Shown: positions 34,700 to 47,605 of the stretch, piece by piece
Layout of the letters: each line of letters starts with the position of its first letter
How positions within the stretch are numbered: the stretch's first letter is position 1
DNA from: Cenococcum geophilum 1.58
Taxonomy: Eukaryota > Ascomycota > Dothideomycetes > Gloniales > Gloniaceae
DNA length: 64,000 bases
Direction of reading: 5' to 3'
Assembly (NCBI GenBank): GCA_001692895.1
Contig: KV748180.1
Location: 4,127,169-4,191,168 of the forward strand
Notes under the pieces: generated by a model
Seen by the model: only the letters and a program-made list of their open reading frames with translations
What the model was told of the DNA's origin: nothing
Databases searched by the model: none
Made by a program: the position numbers and the translations under genes

Positions 34700-36050
34700 A
34701 CGTAGACTTAAAGGCAGGATACTATATAGAAAATTTTAATACTATAATAAACCTAATAGGGGGCGATATAACTATAATAACTAAAGAATAACGGCTAGAA
34801 ATAGTAGAAACTTATAAATATCCTAAAAGATATTAAAGAAGATTTAGGGAAGAGAGAAGATAAATACCTACGCATGGGGGTAGTGTGTACTAATAGTAGG
34901 ATAAATTATTTAGGAGCTATAGATAAGGTATAATAGAAACTAAAACACCGTAAAGAATAGGCTTAGGCGTATTAAATATATTATAAAATTATAGGGAATA
35001 CTAATAACGTACCTAATAAAGCCCTTATAGGCTAATATTGCTATTAATACCTAATTAGTGCCCCTCTAGCGCCTACCTAATATAGCACCCAAAAGGTCTA
35101 TAGTTAGGGTCTAAATATTAAAGTTAGTAGGAGTAGAGCTAGAATAGATCCTTATATTAATTAGAGTATATATACTAAAGGCAGTAGTAGTAAGGGTCCT
35201 ATATAGTAGTAATGTAAAGGTTATACTTTTTAACTAATAGGTAAAGAACTAGGCTATTACTTAGGGAGATACCCTTAAGTATAAGATCCTCCGTTAAGAC
35301 TACCCAGTTAAAGTAATTAGGGTACCCCTTAATATATAAGTAGAAAGCGGGTAAGGCGCTATAAACTTATAACTTATTTAAAAGATTATAAAGGCTACTA
35401 AAAAACTAGTCTTAGGAATTACGGTATTTAGGGTTATATAGCTTTATAGAGTATATATAATATATATAGGGGTATTACTAGGGTTCTAAAGGGTTAAAAT
35501 ATACAGTACCTTAATAATTAACCTACTAGCTTAGGAGATATAGGCAGTAGTAGCCTATAAAGGAATAGTTATAAATAGCCTATAGTATAAAGTCTGGCTA
35601 TACTACTATGTAGTCTAAGTCCGCTAATACTTTAAATACTAGTAGTAAGGCTATACCTAGAGTGTATATAGGAGATAGGAAGGGTATAGGCGATGCGCTA
35701 ATATATATAAGACGAAGAACTACCTTAAGGATAAGGGAGCTAAATATATAAACTATGGTAAAGGATATAAAGTATAGCAGAAGACGGTATATAAAACCTT
35801 CTAAGTATACCTAAAGTTTATTAGAATAAAATAAACCTAATTATACTAGCTTATAACTACGCTATAGGGAAATATATATAAGGGGAAAGGGCTAAGTAGG
35901 GTAAGTAATAGCGGTTAAATAGTTATATAAAGAAAGAGATTTAAGGTACTAACCCTAATAGGGGCACCCTTTACCTAGCTAGTAGTAAAGGAGAGTATAG
36001 GACGCCTATAAGGTAGTACTAACACTACTAAAGGCCTACTNTAGTAAANA
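34700..36050 (+). pseudogene. LINE ORF1 (Gag-like, zinc-knuckle) relic
   Basis: ORF1 proteins bind the LINE RNA. At about 35620-35800 the plus frame reads three spaced knuckle-like clusters, in which several Cys and His have become Tyr: FKY...GYT..VY, RRCANIYKTKNY and YINYGKGYKV. Upstream the sequence is helix-rich and lacks clear motifs. The frame is full of stops. Ends are approximate. Confidence 0.55.
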
Positions 36051-36099
36051 ATTCTAATTGTAATAGTCCTTAATAAGACGCCCTAAAGGCGAATAAAAG

Positions 36100-37707
36100 A
36101 TACCTATAAGTTACTAGGCTAACTAATACTTTAAAAAAGATTAATAATAGTATAATATAACTACGGATACTTAANCTATAAAGTAATACATCTTTTATNT
36201 AATAGCCTAGACCTNAAAGAGTATTAGAAAATAGCCCTATAGNAACCGGTATATAATAAATAACTACGNAAAATATACTAAATAAAAGGATACTACCTTC
36301 TATTTAAACTAAACCTAGATGCATTAATATATAGGTATAGAGCTACTATACTATTAGCTCTAATATAGGTAAACTATAAAAAGCTTCTAATAGGAGCTAA
36401 ATTAACGTTTATAACCTAAGGGATAATAAACCCTAAATTGCTATATAGGGACTATTCTAATATACTATTAATATAGTAAAAGGCAAGGTAATAGTCCTAG
36501 GAAATTTTAACGTATAATATATAGTGTAGTAAGAATAGTAGGCTATAGCTAAAGTATAGGCGACTTACCTACTAAGTAAGCCTAAAACGTAGGGCCTAAC
36601 TTTAACTATCTTAATAGGCAAGCCTACCTAGAAAAGAGGAACCTAAAAAAGTTTAATCGACTTTATATTTATATAAGAAATACTTATAAACTAACTAGCG
36701 CTTTATGGACTAGAAGGCATATAGGTAATTATCTTAGACTATATACCTATATAGATAATACTTAATATCGCCGTACTAGTGTAATAAACTCGCAAGAGAT
36801 ATGCTACTAAGAAATTTAACTTAAAAAAGTATACCTAGGAAGTTATTAATAGGCTAGCAGCTATACCCTAGGTATTACTAGAGGATATTTAAAGGATTAT
36901 AAGTAATTACTTAAAAGAATACTACTTAAAGGCCTAGCCTAGAAAATATGCCTACTATAAATAGTCGCTAGAGACGGCCTAGCTACTTATAGGCGTAAAA
37001 TAGGCAAGGCAATAGTATAGCATATTAAATAAAGCATATTACTAATAGAGCTATAAGACCCTAAAGAATAGGCCTAAGAAGATAATATAAAAGGAGGGTA
37101 GAAATAACTAGCGCTAATTCCTAAAAGAAATTACCTTAAACCCTACTAAACTATATAATAAGAGACTTTAGCNTAAATTAAAGTAAAATAGGCAAGCTGC
37201 TANAAAGACGCTAGGTANCTTTTANNTACTTATACTTTACTAAATAGAATAGGACTAGTATATAAATAATAACAAGGAAAAATTAAAATATTAGTAGAGA
37301 GGTATTTTTTAGGCGCGGGCTAAGCAGACTTATAGAATATTAGTAGCTAATTTTACCCCTTACCTATTAAAATAAGTTATANAATATTAGTAAAAGAAAT
37401 AAAAGACGCTATATTAAAGCTCCTTACTAGTAAAGCGTTAAGGCTAGATAAGACCCTAAATAAGGTAATTAAAGCTATAGTAGAAGCGGTAGTAATACTA
37501 CTCATTAACGCTATAACTGCTTACCGTTAGAGAGACGAACTACTTAAATACTTTAAAGTAATAACTATAGTCGTTTTATAAAAGGTATAAAAAAAGACTA
37601 CTCTATTTTAGAAAGCTACTAACCCTAAAAAGGCCTTTAGAAAAGATAGTTATAGGATATATATAAGAAGCAGCAGAAGTATAGGAGCTACTACTATATA
37701 TATAAAT
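36100..37707 (+). pseudogene. LINE ORF2, endonuclease and start of reverse transcriptase
   Basis: The AP-endonuclease signature is readable: IVLGNFN at about 36495-36515 (Asp of GDFN changed to Asn), SLIDFIFI at about 36655-36680, and ILDYIPI near 36740 (His changed to Tyr). The reverse transcriptase entry is around 37540-37700 (TIVVL and following). The frame is cut at 37707 by the chromovirus and resumes at 45667. Confidence 0.65.
37703..37707. repeat. 5-bp target-site duplication TAAAT (partner 45662-45666)
   Basis: taaat directly precedes the 5' LTR and directly follows the 3' LTR, as expected for Ty3/Gypsy integration. Joining the flanks restores the LINE frame. Confidence 0.9.
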
Positions 37708-38132
37708 TGTTACGGACGCTTTAAGCACGATGTTACAACTACTAGGAGAAGAGTCAGAAGAAGCTAGTTGGTTAATTTAGGCACGGTCTAGGATAGAGCC
37801 GATAGAACCATATGACGAGGAATAGTAACCAAGGTTATATAATATGCTACGTATTAAACGCGAGGAACGAGAGAAACTTATGTACCTTATGTATAAGACG
37901 TATATCACGTACAAGAAGGATTTCATAGGAGTACGGTTGTGTATTTAAGGACCCTTAGTCCCTACCTAGATAGTTCCTTCCTTATAGTAATTCTTAGAAT
38001 ACAATTAGAGTTAATCTGTTAGGCAACTACTCCACCAGTTATTATTACGTTGTTGACTTTTATACTTACATTTCCTATACACCTAGCCTAATAACGAGCC
38101 CACCGTAGTTCCTGCTACAAGGTTCCGTTACA
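37708..38132 (+). repeat. 5' LTR (425 bp), begins TGTTACGGA, ends CCGTTACA
   Basis: Same length as the 3' LTR and nearly identical except for C-to-T/G-to-A changes. The ends are the canonical TG...CA. It should contain the promoter and polyadenylation signals, but no specific sites could be assigned. Because the two LTRs were identical at insertion, the differences record RIP rather than time alone. Confidence 0.92.
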
Positions 38133-38176
38133 CAATCACTACCTAGTTATAGTATTAATATAAGAAGTCAAACAAC

Positions 38177-41100
38177 ATGCCACCAAAAGCAGCCACTATA
38201 ACGCCATCGACGGCAGCAACTACATTAAGGTTAGGTAACAACACCAGTATAGCAGATATTAACTTATAGCAACCTATAATAGTTGGACAGTTATAAGAGA
38301 TAGTTAACTAGTTAACAGAAAATAATATAACGTTAGAAAATAGGATCAATGGGATAGGCGCAGCAAAGGTTAAGTTACTATTAATTAAAAGGTACTTAGG
38401 AGAGAGATTAAAGCTCAAAGGATTCCTAATGCAAATACACTTTAAGGTAGCACAGGAAGGAGCAAAGCTGGTAATACCTATGGATCAAATAGCCTACGCA
38501 GGACTATTCCTATCAGGAAGGGCACTTAAATAGTTTAAGCCTTACCTTACGGAAATACAGGCAAATAGAATAACAACTACTAATTAAGATATGCGGTATA
38601 TATTCTTAAGTTAGGAAGGGTTTATAAAGAGACTCACGCAAATATTTAGGGACCTAGAGGCAACAACTATAGCAGAAAGGAAGCTTTAGAACCTTACATA
38701 ATAAACCTTAGTAATTAAGTACACAATACAGTTCCAGACGTTAGTAATGTAAGTAGAGTAGAATAATAGGGCGCTTATAGTATAGTACAAACAGGGACTT
38801 AAGGCTAAAGTCTAGGACGTAATTATTCTAATGGAAGATGCGGACACCCTAAGGGAATTAATAAATTAGGCGATTAAGATTAATAATTAAATCTACTAAA
38901 GGGAATAGGCTAAGAAAGGTTAGGATAGAGTTCTATAGTTATATAAGGCGCAGAGTACGCAATAATAAAAGCCAAGTTAAAAACTATAGTATAGCGCAGA
39001 GCCAATGGACCTAAGTGGTACTAAAAAAGCCTATAAAAGATAGAGTAAACAACTATAGAAACCTAGAGGATAAGAATTAAGTAATTAAAGGTCTAAGGAG
39101 CAGAGGCTGAATTAGGGATCTTAATAGTAGAAGACATTTAGGCGGACTCCATAGCAAGAAAAATGGTTTAAAAAAGGAGCTTGCATAAATTACGGAAAAT
39201 AGGGTTATTACGTTAGAGACTATAGAAGTAGGCAGAGTCATTATGTAGTAAAAGGCACGAGACTAGCAGACGACATATACGTATAGAGGGACAATAATGT
39301 GCTATAAGGAACAAAAGAATGTTTAATCAGAAGTTTTGCATTTTATTATAATAACGCATGCTAAATTTATAAGGACGCTAAGTATGGCGTAAGCTATTAG
39401 CTATAGGAGCTAGTACCTACAGGATATAGAGGAACTAATGAACCAGTTCGTAGATCGGACATTAAGGACGATAAATTTGACGTAGGTAAAACATTCTATA
39501 ACGATAAGGCAATAAGAGCGGTTTACTAGGAATACGCAGCCATTAGAGATATTACACTAGAGGTAGAGGATGATTTTACTACAGAATAGGGAACATTAGT
39601 AGGGATTAAAACCCCATTAGACACAATGTCTATCGCTTCGCGAGATATAAGAGAAATAGGACAGTAAACCACTTCGGCACTTAATAAAGGCAAAAGGCTA
39701 AAGGCTCAAGATTCTTATAGCGAGATGAGAGATAACTAAGATTCTTAAGATAAGATAAGGTAAGCTTAAAGACCCATAACAAACAAAAACCGATAGAGCA
39801 GAGCAGCAGCTTAGTTTAAGAATATATAAATAAGCTTAGGACAGAGATTCCCATAGGTATAAGATTCTTAAGACGAGATAAGTGAGATTTAAGACTCTTA
39901 AGACAAGATAAGAACACTAAGTAAACCTAGTTAAACTAAGGCTGGAGCGAAGCTTAAGTTAGAAGTAAGCTCAGGATTAAAGAATTTAAAGGGTTAAGAA
40001 TTCGGAGTACAAATTAGGACACCTATAGGAAAGAGGTAAGGAGCTTCTTTACAGATCAAAGAATCTGCAGCGTAAATAGTAATCAGACTGGGAGACGAAT
40101 ACATAGACTTAGAAGATTTACTAGTAGAATACAGTATTCGGACTAAAGATTAAAAAGTTAATACTAGGATTAAGAAGTAAGAAAACTTTAAGGATTAAAG
40201 CGTAAGACGCAAACCAAAAGAAACCATAGAAGAATTTAGAGCAAGAATTATCGCATAGCAAGAATAGAAACTAGATAAGAGATCTAGCATATTAGGACGT
40301 ACAAAGGACAGAGCACTAGTACGAAGAATTACCAATAGGCTAAGAGCAGGCACACTAAGAGCTAAGTGGCTTACTAAACTGGAAAACGAAGAGGATCTAG
40401 GGATTCTAACTAGGTTCGAGGAACGACATATAAAAGGCTATTATAATACAGCAATAAGAAGATACTTCCTTACGGATAAGCCGTATATACTCCAGCAGCT
40501 ATACTAAAAGTGATATAGATAGAGACACAACGATAAGTAGGAAGATTTCTATATATAGCTGAATGAAAAAGTTATCTAAGACCACCCGATTATAGAAAAA
40601 GCGATAAGTCACATTAAGGGAGCCTTAATTATGATATTAAAGGATCTAAAGGAGCGTTTAAAGGACTAGAGAAGTAAGTAACGCATCTTAGTACCTGCGA
40701 ATAAAGTTGCAACGTTTAGATCAGCATAATAAAGGTTTAAACTTAAAGATAAAGACAAGTTAAGAGTTAACCTAAAGTACCTAGCACACTATATACTATC
40801 ATAGATTGCATACGTGGACGATATATATAAGATGCATAAGAATCTAAAAGAAAAGAATCGGAAATACCCTATAAGGATATACTGGATAATAAATAAGTAA
40901 TAATACAGGAATGCTAAATATATATATAGATGGCATCTAGCAGAAGTCTAAGAGGAAGGAAGCTTAGTACTTTAACCAGGAAGATTCCTTATAGAAGAAT
41001 ACTTAGACGGATAATAGTGGTGGGAATACCTAGAGAATACGTGTCTATAGTATATCGAAGATAAAAAGCGAACTAGGCATTAGCTAAAGAGCGAGCCAAG

Positions 41101-41180
41101 TGTATAAAGATTAAGTAGCTAATAGTTGGGAAAAGTAGAGGCCCATAGGACTAGAGGGAGCCAGTGATAGAGCCTTAGAC
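38177..41180 (+). pseudogene. Chromovirus gag (copy 1) with zinc knuckle
   Basis: An ATG at 38177-38179 starts MPPKAATITPSTAATTLRL. The capsid region follows (residues about 60-250, with LKGFLMQIHFKV and AGLFLSGRALK). A CCHC knuckle at about 39184-39225 is damaged (CINYGK.GYYVRDY; Cys and His changed to Tyr). Gag forms the virus-like particle and binds RNA. Between the knuckle and the protease the frame is Lys/Asp-rich and repetitive (gattcttaagac-type repeats at about 39700-39920). Confidence 0.8.
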
Positions 41181-44100
41181 CCTTAAAGGAATTTAAAGAC
41201 GGCACCTAAATTTATAAGTCAAATGGCAAGATTAATAGTTTAAGGCATTAATAGATAGTAGAGCAATAAGGAACCACATCTTGCTAGCAGCAGTTAAAAG
41301 AATAGGATTACCTCACAGATAAAAGGAGGAACCTTACCCATTAGTTATAATTTTAGGAGATCCAATAACCTACGGAGGAAGGATTATCAATCTTAAAATA
41401 GAACCTATTTAGATAACTATTAAAGGAAGACGAATTAAGATGTCTTTTAATATCCTACTATTGGGACGGGATGAGGTAGTACTAGGGATGCCTTAGTTAT
41501 AAGAATACAATCTAAAGATTAATTAGATTATAGGTTAAGTCAATATTAGAGATACTTAACGCTATAAGATGCGACAATAAGCCAAGTTGGTATAGTACTA
41601 AGTGGGAGCAACCTACGAGGAAATAGAAAAAGGATTAAGTTATATACTAAAGAGATACCACAAGTATAGTAAGAAACTATAGTCACTAGAAAGTGAAAAG
41701 CTGTTAGAGTATATAGCATAGGACTATAAGATAGAATTAGAACCAGGAACGAGTCTAAAGTTCTTTCCAATCTACAAGCTTACTAAAGAAGAAGGTAGAG
41801 CACTAAAAGAGTTTATCTAGGAAAACTTATAAAAGGGATACATTAGACTATCATAGTCATCGGCAGGATATTTAGTACTATTTATACTAAAAAAAAATGG
41901 CAAACTAAGGCTGTATATTAACTATAAATAGTTAAACAGCATCACCAGGAAGGATAGATATCCTTTACCCTTAATTAGCGAAATCTAAGACAGAATAGGC
42001 AATGCGCAAATCTTTACGAAGATAGATCTAAGATGGGCGTACCATTAGATTAGGATTAAGGAAGGCAATAAATGGAAGGCAGCCTTTAGGTTAAAGGAAG
42101 GACTATATAAACTATTAGTTATACAATTTGGGCTTATAAACGCACCAGCAACGTTCTAGAAGCGTATTAACAATATATTAGGAGAACACTTAGATAAATT
42201 TATTATGGCATATCTCAATAATATTATTATCTACTTAATAACTAAGGAAGAATATAGGGAATACATTAAATAGGTCTTAAAGAGACTATAAGAAGAATAG
42301 ATACTAGTAGCAATTAAGAAATATAAGTTCTTTACTAGGAAGACAGATTTTGTTAAATTTATTATTAAACTAGGCTAACTTAGTATAGATCTAAAAAAGA
42401 TCGAGGCTATAGTAAATTGGCAGGAACTAGAGAATATTACGCAGTTGAGATTGTTCCTAGGGTTTTGCAATTACTGTAGAAGGTTTATAGCGCAATAGTT
42501 AAAGAATATTAAGCCATTTACGCGATTAATAAAGAAAGAAGAACTATAGGCATGGGAAGAGAAATAAAGAGAACTCTTTAGGAAAGTTAAGGAGTTATTT
42601 ACCTAGGAGCTAGTTCTTAAGATCTATTAACTAGGACTAGAGACAGTTATAGAAACGGATGCATTAGACTATATACTAGGGGCGTACTTTATGTAGAAAT
42701 ATTAAGATGGATAGCACCTAGTGGCATACTATAGTTAAAAGATAATACCACTAGAGTTAAACTATGACATTTATAACAAGGAGTTATTAGGTATAGTTAC
42801 AGCATTAAAGAAATAAAGAGCATTCTTGCAAGGCACAGAGAAACCATTTATAGTTAAGACGGATTATAAGAACCTAATAGGATTCCTAACGACGAAGGAA
42901 CTTAACTAAAGATAGGTTAGATGGGCAGAGATACTTACAGAATACTATTTCAAGATTCAGCATACCAAGGGTACAGATAACACGCGGGCAGACGCTCTAA
43001 GCCGCAAAACTGAACTACAGAACGATAAGAAGCCATTAGGGGCTTTACTACGAAAATACACAGACGGACTAATTAGGTACAATTATCTAAAAATCGCAGC
43101 AACTTAAAAGAGTAATAAACTAAAGAAAGTCTATAAGACACTAGAGAGCTTTTAGGTATAAAGGATTCTAAAAGCATAACTAGAAGATCTATAAATGGAT
43201 ATATACAAAAATTAAGAAGCGAAGTACATCCTAAGAAGTATAGCAAAGCAGTTTATGGAAGACTTCTATAAGGGATTAACTTAAGGACATAATAGAGCTA
43301 TAGGCTTAGTGTTAAGACTTTAGGAGGAGTATATTATTAACGGAATCTAGAGGATAGCCAGAAAGGTTACTAAAGAGTGTTTAGATTACTAAAGGAATAA
43401 ACTAATAAGGCATAAGCTATATAGAGGGCTACAACCTATTAAAATACCAGAGAGACTATAGGAGGTTATATTGTAGGACTTTATTATTAAGTTGCCAAAG
43501 TTAAAAGATCCTATTACCGAATAAGATTATAACGCGATCTTAGTAATAGTAGATAAGCTTATAAAGTGGGGATACTTTATAGCATATATAGAAGAAATCT
43601 TAGCGGAAGATATCGCTAGAATTTATGTTAAAGAAGTGTTTATAAGATATAGAGCACTAAGCAAGATTATATCGGATAGAGATTTAAGATTTATAGCAGC
43701 ATTCTAGGAGGTATTCTTAGCGGAGCAAGGAGTTTAAGTAGTAACTTCTACCGCATATTATCCGCAGACAGATGGTTAAACGGAAAAACTAAATTAGACA
43801 CTAGAGCAGTATCTAAGGCATTATATTAATTATATATAGAATAATTAGGTATCGCTATTACTAGTTATATAGTTTATATATAATGCAATACCTTAAGAAG
43901 GAATAGGCATATTACTATTTAAGGCGAATTATAGATATAAGCTAAGGACATTATTATTACTACGGCAAGTAAAGAAAATAAGTAGTACAGCTAAAGAGAG
44001 AATAAAGACGTTAATAAATCTTTATATAAACCTTATAGAATTAGTAAAGAAAGTATAAAAGAGAATAAAAAAGTACTATAATACTAAAAGATCTAAGGGA

Positions 44101-44600
44101 CTAGATCTTAAGGAGGGAGATAAAGTATAGCTACTATACAAAAATTTTAAGAGTCGATAACTAAGCAAGAAGTTAGACCACGTTAGACTAGGACCTTTTA
44201 AAATTATATAAAGAATTTCACCGGTTACATTTAAGTTAAACTTACCAGCTAAAATAAAGATCTACCCTATACAGCACATTATAATGCTAAAGCCAGTATA
44301 CGGGAATATTAAGCCACTAGTTTATAAAGTAGACACGTATAGAGGACAGGAAGAAGACAAATAGTAAGTTTTAAAGATTATTAGTTATAAGGATATTGAC
44401 GATAAAATATAGTATAAGGTTAAGTGGATAGGCTATAACAAGACTACCTAGGAGTTACTAGAAAATTTAAAAAATGCTATAGGAAAGGTACAGGAGTATC
44501 GGAAGAGATTAGGTTAGGCAGCATTAATAAAAAAGGATTGCTAAAGAATAAGTCACCTAAGGGGGACCTAAGAAGAGCAGTTGCTAAGCTATTCGGATCT
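41181..44600 (+). pseudogene. Chromovirus pol (copy 1): protease, RT, RNase H, integrase, chromodomain
   Basis: The protease active site reads ALIDSRA at about 41246-41266 (Gly of DSG changed to Arg). [15 protein letters not shown] at about 41890, then AYLNNIIIYL at about 42208-42237 (both Asp of the catalytic pair changed to Asn). RNase H is readable near 42650-43000 (ETDALDYILGAYF, ADALSRKTE). Integrase: VIVDKLIKWGYF at about 43540, SDRDLRF at about 43673, TAYYPQTDG at about 43753. The C-terminus has YKVKWIGYNK at about 44413, a chromodomain that in this group directs integration to heterochromatin. Many stops; non-functional. Confidence 0.88.
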
Positions 44601-45216
44601 GTTTCCTTCTCTATTGGAAGAGAATCCGTTCTTTTATTACTAAGTTTCTGCAAACCTTATTTTATAAGTTTCTACTCCTTAGAATAAACCTTCTTATAAA
44701 CCTTCTTAAGACAAAGCAGATAAGTAGATGCCGCAATCCGAGTATTTAAGGCCTTCTATTCCGCATTATAAGAACGTTCTAACTTAGTAAGGGCTTAAGA
44801 TAGTTTACCATCTAGCTGCGCAGTAGTAGATTAAATATAAAACCCTAAGATAAATTAATTAGGAAACTAGACAACTATTAAGAGCAATAAGTCGCGTATA
44901 TTTAGCATTAGAAGTAGAGCGAACGTCATAGGACAAACGAATATTCGCTTTAGTGCACTTTAAGTAAAAGAACGGTTGTTGCGAAGATAGGTTCGCCAAT
45001 ATAACATAAACTAACCCCTCTTTTAAATAACAAGAACATAGAGACGGTATAATCTTACTAAGAGATAATATTGCAGCAACAGTGCGAGCATAACGTTGGG
45101 CGTATAAAGAAGAAATTGCTTTAGGTATAATAAGCAATAATATTAACTAAATTAATTAGACGGATATTATACCTCTAGTAAATAACCTAGAGATATTCCA
45201 AATCTTTAAGAACGAA

Positions 45217-45236
45217 GATAAAGAGGAGGGAGATAG
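45217..45236 (+). promoter_or_regulatory. Polypurine tract before the 3' LTR
   Basis: The purine-rich run gataaagaggagggagatag directly abuts the 3' LTR start at 45237. This is the position and composition of a plus-strand primer. Confidence 0.8.
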
Positions 45237-45661
45237 TATTACGGACGCTTTAAGCACAATATTACAACTACTAAGAGAAGAGTTAAAAGAAGCTAGTTAG
45301 TTAATTTAGGCACAGTCTAGAATAAAGCCAATAGAACTATATAACGAGGAATGGTAATTAAGGTTACATAATATGCTATATATTAAACGCAAGGAATAAG
45401 AGAAACTCACGTACCTTATATATAAGACGTATATTATATACAAGAAGGATTTTATAGGAGTACGGTTATGTATTTAAGGACCCTTAATCCCTACCTAGAT
45501 AGTTCCTTCTTTATAGTAATTCTCAGAATATAATTAGAGTTAATCTGTTAGGCAACCACTCCACCAGTTATTATTACGTTGTTGACTTTTGTACTTACAT
45601 TTCCTACACACCTAGCCCAATAACGAGCCTACCGTAGTTCCTGCTATAAGGTTCCGTTACA
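45237..45661 (+). repeat. 3' LTR (425 bp) of chromovirus copy 1
   Basis: Begins tattacgga (TG changed to TA by a G-to-A mutation) and ends CCGTTACA, followed by the TAAAT duplication. It carries more G-to-A/C-to-T changes than the 5' LTR in its first part. Confidence 0.92.
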
Positions 45662-45666
45662 TAAAT

Positions 45667-47605
45667 AGGCGTAAAAAAGAAAAAATTAACCCTTTTAGCT
45701 CTCGCCCTAATTACCTCTAGTATTTAAGCGGTATATTAAGCTTACCTAAGATATATTATAACTATATTAAGCCTAGACCTAAGCAGAATATTTAATAATA
45801 TATTATATAAGAGACTTTTATAGATCCTAAGAAATAAGGGCCTATTAAACTAGATAATTAAGTTTATCTAAGCCTTTCTAATAGGGCGTACTATAAAAAT
45901 TATAATTAAGGGCTATAAAAGNGAATNAATACTAATACCTATANNTATCCTATAGAGATTACCCCTATTTCTAATTCTAATTCTTTTCTTTATATCTAAA
46001 CTACTAGAGATATATAATAATAGCTAGGATATAATAGTCCTAAAATTTATAAATAATATAAATCTAATTATATAGGGAAATATAGTAGTAGAAAACTATA
46101 CTAGGCTAAACTAGGTATATAATAGGTATATTATATAGGTAAAACAATATAGCGCTAAATTCATACTAGATAAATACTAGCTTATCTACTTTATAAGGGG
46201 AAAAAAGTAAGTAGTAACCTAGCTTTAATAGTAAATATCTAGAGTTGCGAAGTAAAACTAGAAGTTACCCTTAAGGTCCTAGGGGTTTAGGTAGACTTTA
46301 GGTTAAACTAGAACGAGTATATTATATAGGCAACTTATAGAGGAGTAGTAGCATTTTTAGTAGTATTATAAATTACTACTTTAATATAGAGACTCCCTTT
46401 TAAATATATACGCCTATTATATATAGCAGTAGTAAGGCTAATAGTGCTATATAGCTCCTAAATCTAGGGCCTAAAACTAGGCGGTAAAGTACTAGTAAAA
46501 AGCTTTCTAGCGCTACTAGCTAAGCTATAAAATATATAGAACTATAGGGGCCTATAGGAGGATACTACGCGCGGTACTGGAACGCGAAGTAGTAGTTCTA
46601 CTACTAGACTTATATATTAACTTAATAAAAGAAAATATGAAATAAGTACTAAAATATATATAAGGAACGAGATATATATATAAAGCAATAGCCCCTTAGA
46701 GGGGCGATACGCCTAAATATACTAGCTAGGAAGCCCGCTACCTATAAGTAATAAAAAGAGAAAAGGAAATATGGGAATTACTAGCTTATTAGGTAGAGAC
46801 CCAGCGCTATACTAATAGAGCGCTATAACGGTAATAGAGGATAGGAGGTTACTAATATAAATAGAGATTTACTATACTAAGTGTAAGATAGATAGATCTT
46901 AAATAAAAGCGATAATAGAAGGAGGTAGCAAAAATATATAACGTAGCTATAAAGAACACCCTATAGTTAATACTAATAGGGGCAAAATCTATAGCCGCCT
47001 TTCTACTATAGATAAAGGTTTTAGGCCTAAATATATAGCTAATAAGCATCTATATTCTAAATACCTTACCTTAATATATATACAGGTAGCCTATTTAGTT
47101 AATACGCTATATACTACTATTTTATAGCTACCGCTTAGTAAGGGACTAGCTATTTACTAGTATAGGCATAAATAATATTATCTAAATACTCTCTATAAGT
47201 AGAGGCCTATAGGTAGTAGTAAAATAGCTTATACGTTAAGGAATTCTTTAATAGTTTTAAATAGTATATAAGATCTAATAGGAGGATACTAAAGGATACG
47301 CCCTATTCTAGCCCCTTAAGGACTAAATACCCCCGCCTAGTTACAGGCGGCTTATTAGCAAATCGCTAAACCCTTTTACTACCTCCCCTTAGATCTTCTA
47401 ATATACCTAAAAAGTATAGTATGTAAGGTAGACTAAAAGATATAAAGATATACTAGCTAGGTAAAGGCGAAACATATAAAACTAGCTAAAAGGAAATACT
47501 TAGGTTTTCCCCCTTATAGGACTTTTTCCTATATTAAAAGGTAGAAGCCTATATAGACCTAAAAATAGACTAAATTAGGTAATAAATAGAATTAATAATA
47601 ATAAT
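45667..47605 (+). pseudogene. LINE ORF2 continued: RT palm to C-terminal zinc finger
   Basis: The sequence after the chromovirus continues the reverse transcriptase. LSLDLS at about 45770 is the region of the catalytic Asp. The motif corresponding to GFIDDINLI is degraded (KFINNINLI, near 46045), and the region corresponding to the C-terminal zinc finger lies near 47080-47140. The tail is at 47583-47605. It is more mutated than 16209-18117. Confidence 0.65.

Larger units (their letters stand above)
37708..45661 (+). mobile_element. Complete Ty3/Gypsy chromovirus (7,954 bp), copy 1
   Basis: Structure: 5' LTR 37708-38132, gag from 38177, pol (protease, reverse transcriptase, RNase H, integrase, chromodomain), a polypurine tract at about 45217-45236, and 3' LTR 45237-45661. 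A TAAAT duplication flanks it. All coding parts contain stops and lost catalytic residues, so it is structurally complete but inactive. It is nested in the plus-strand LINE, hence younger than that LINE. A second copy begins at 56842. Confidence 0.93.
34561..47605 (+). mobile_element. Near full-length LINE, split by a chromovirus
   Basis: Removing the insertion 37708-45661 and one TAAAT gives about 5.1 kb. In order it holds an ORF1 with zinc knuckles, an AP-type endonuclease, a reverse transcriptase and a C-terminal zinc finger, ending in aaatagaattaataataataat at 47583-47605. This is the organisation of Tad1/I-like fungal LINEs. It is heavily RIP-mutated and contains scattered Ns (36041-37230), which suggests collapsed repeat reads. 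The start is approximate. Confidence 0.7.

Noticed and set aside
38177..44600. Alternative genetic code in which TAA/TAG encode Gln
   Set aside because: Stops also replace Trp positions. Catalytic Asp, Gly, Cys and His are changed too (DSG to DSR, YLDD to YLNN, knuckle Cys/His to Tyr, DEAH to NKAH). RIP explains all of these; code reassignment does not.
41546..45137. Minus-strand open frames at 41546-41770 and 44859-45137
   Set aside because: They lie antisense to chromovirus pol and to the sequence between pol and the 3' LTR, and show no recognisable domain.
46852..47049. Minus-strand open frame of 65 codons
   Set aside because: Antisense to the LINE C-terminal region; the same position in the better copy (17350-17571) is also antisense-open.
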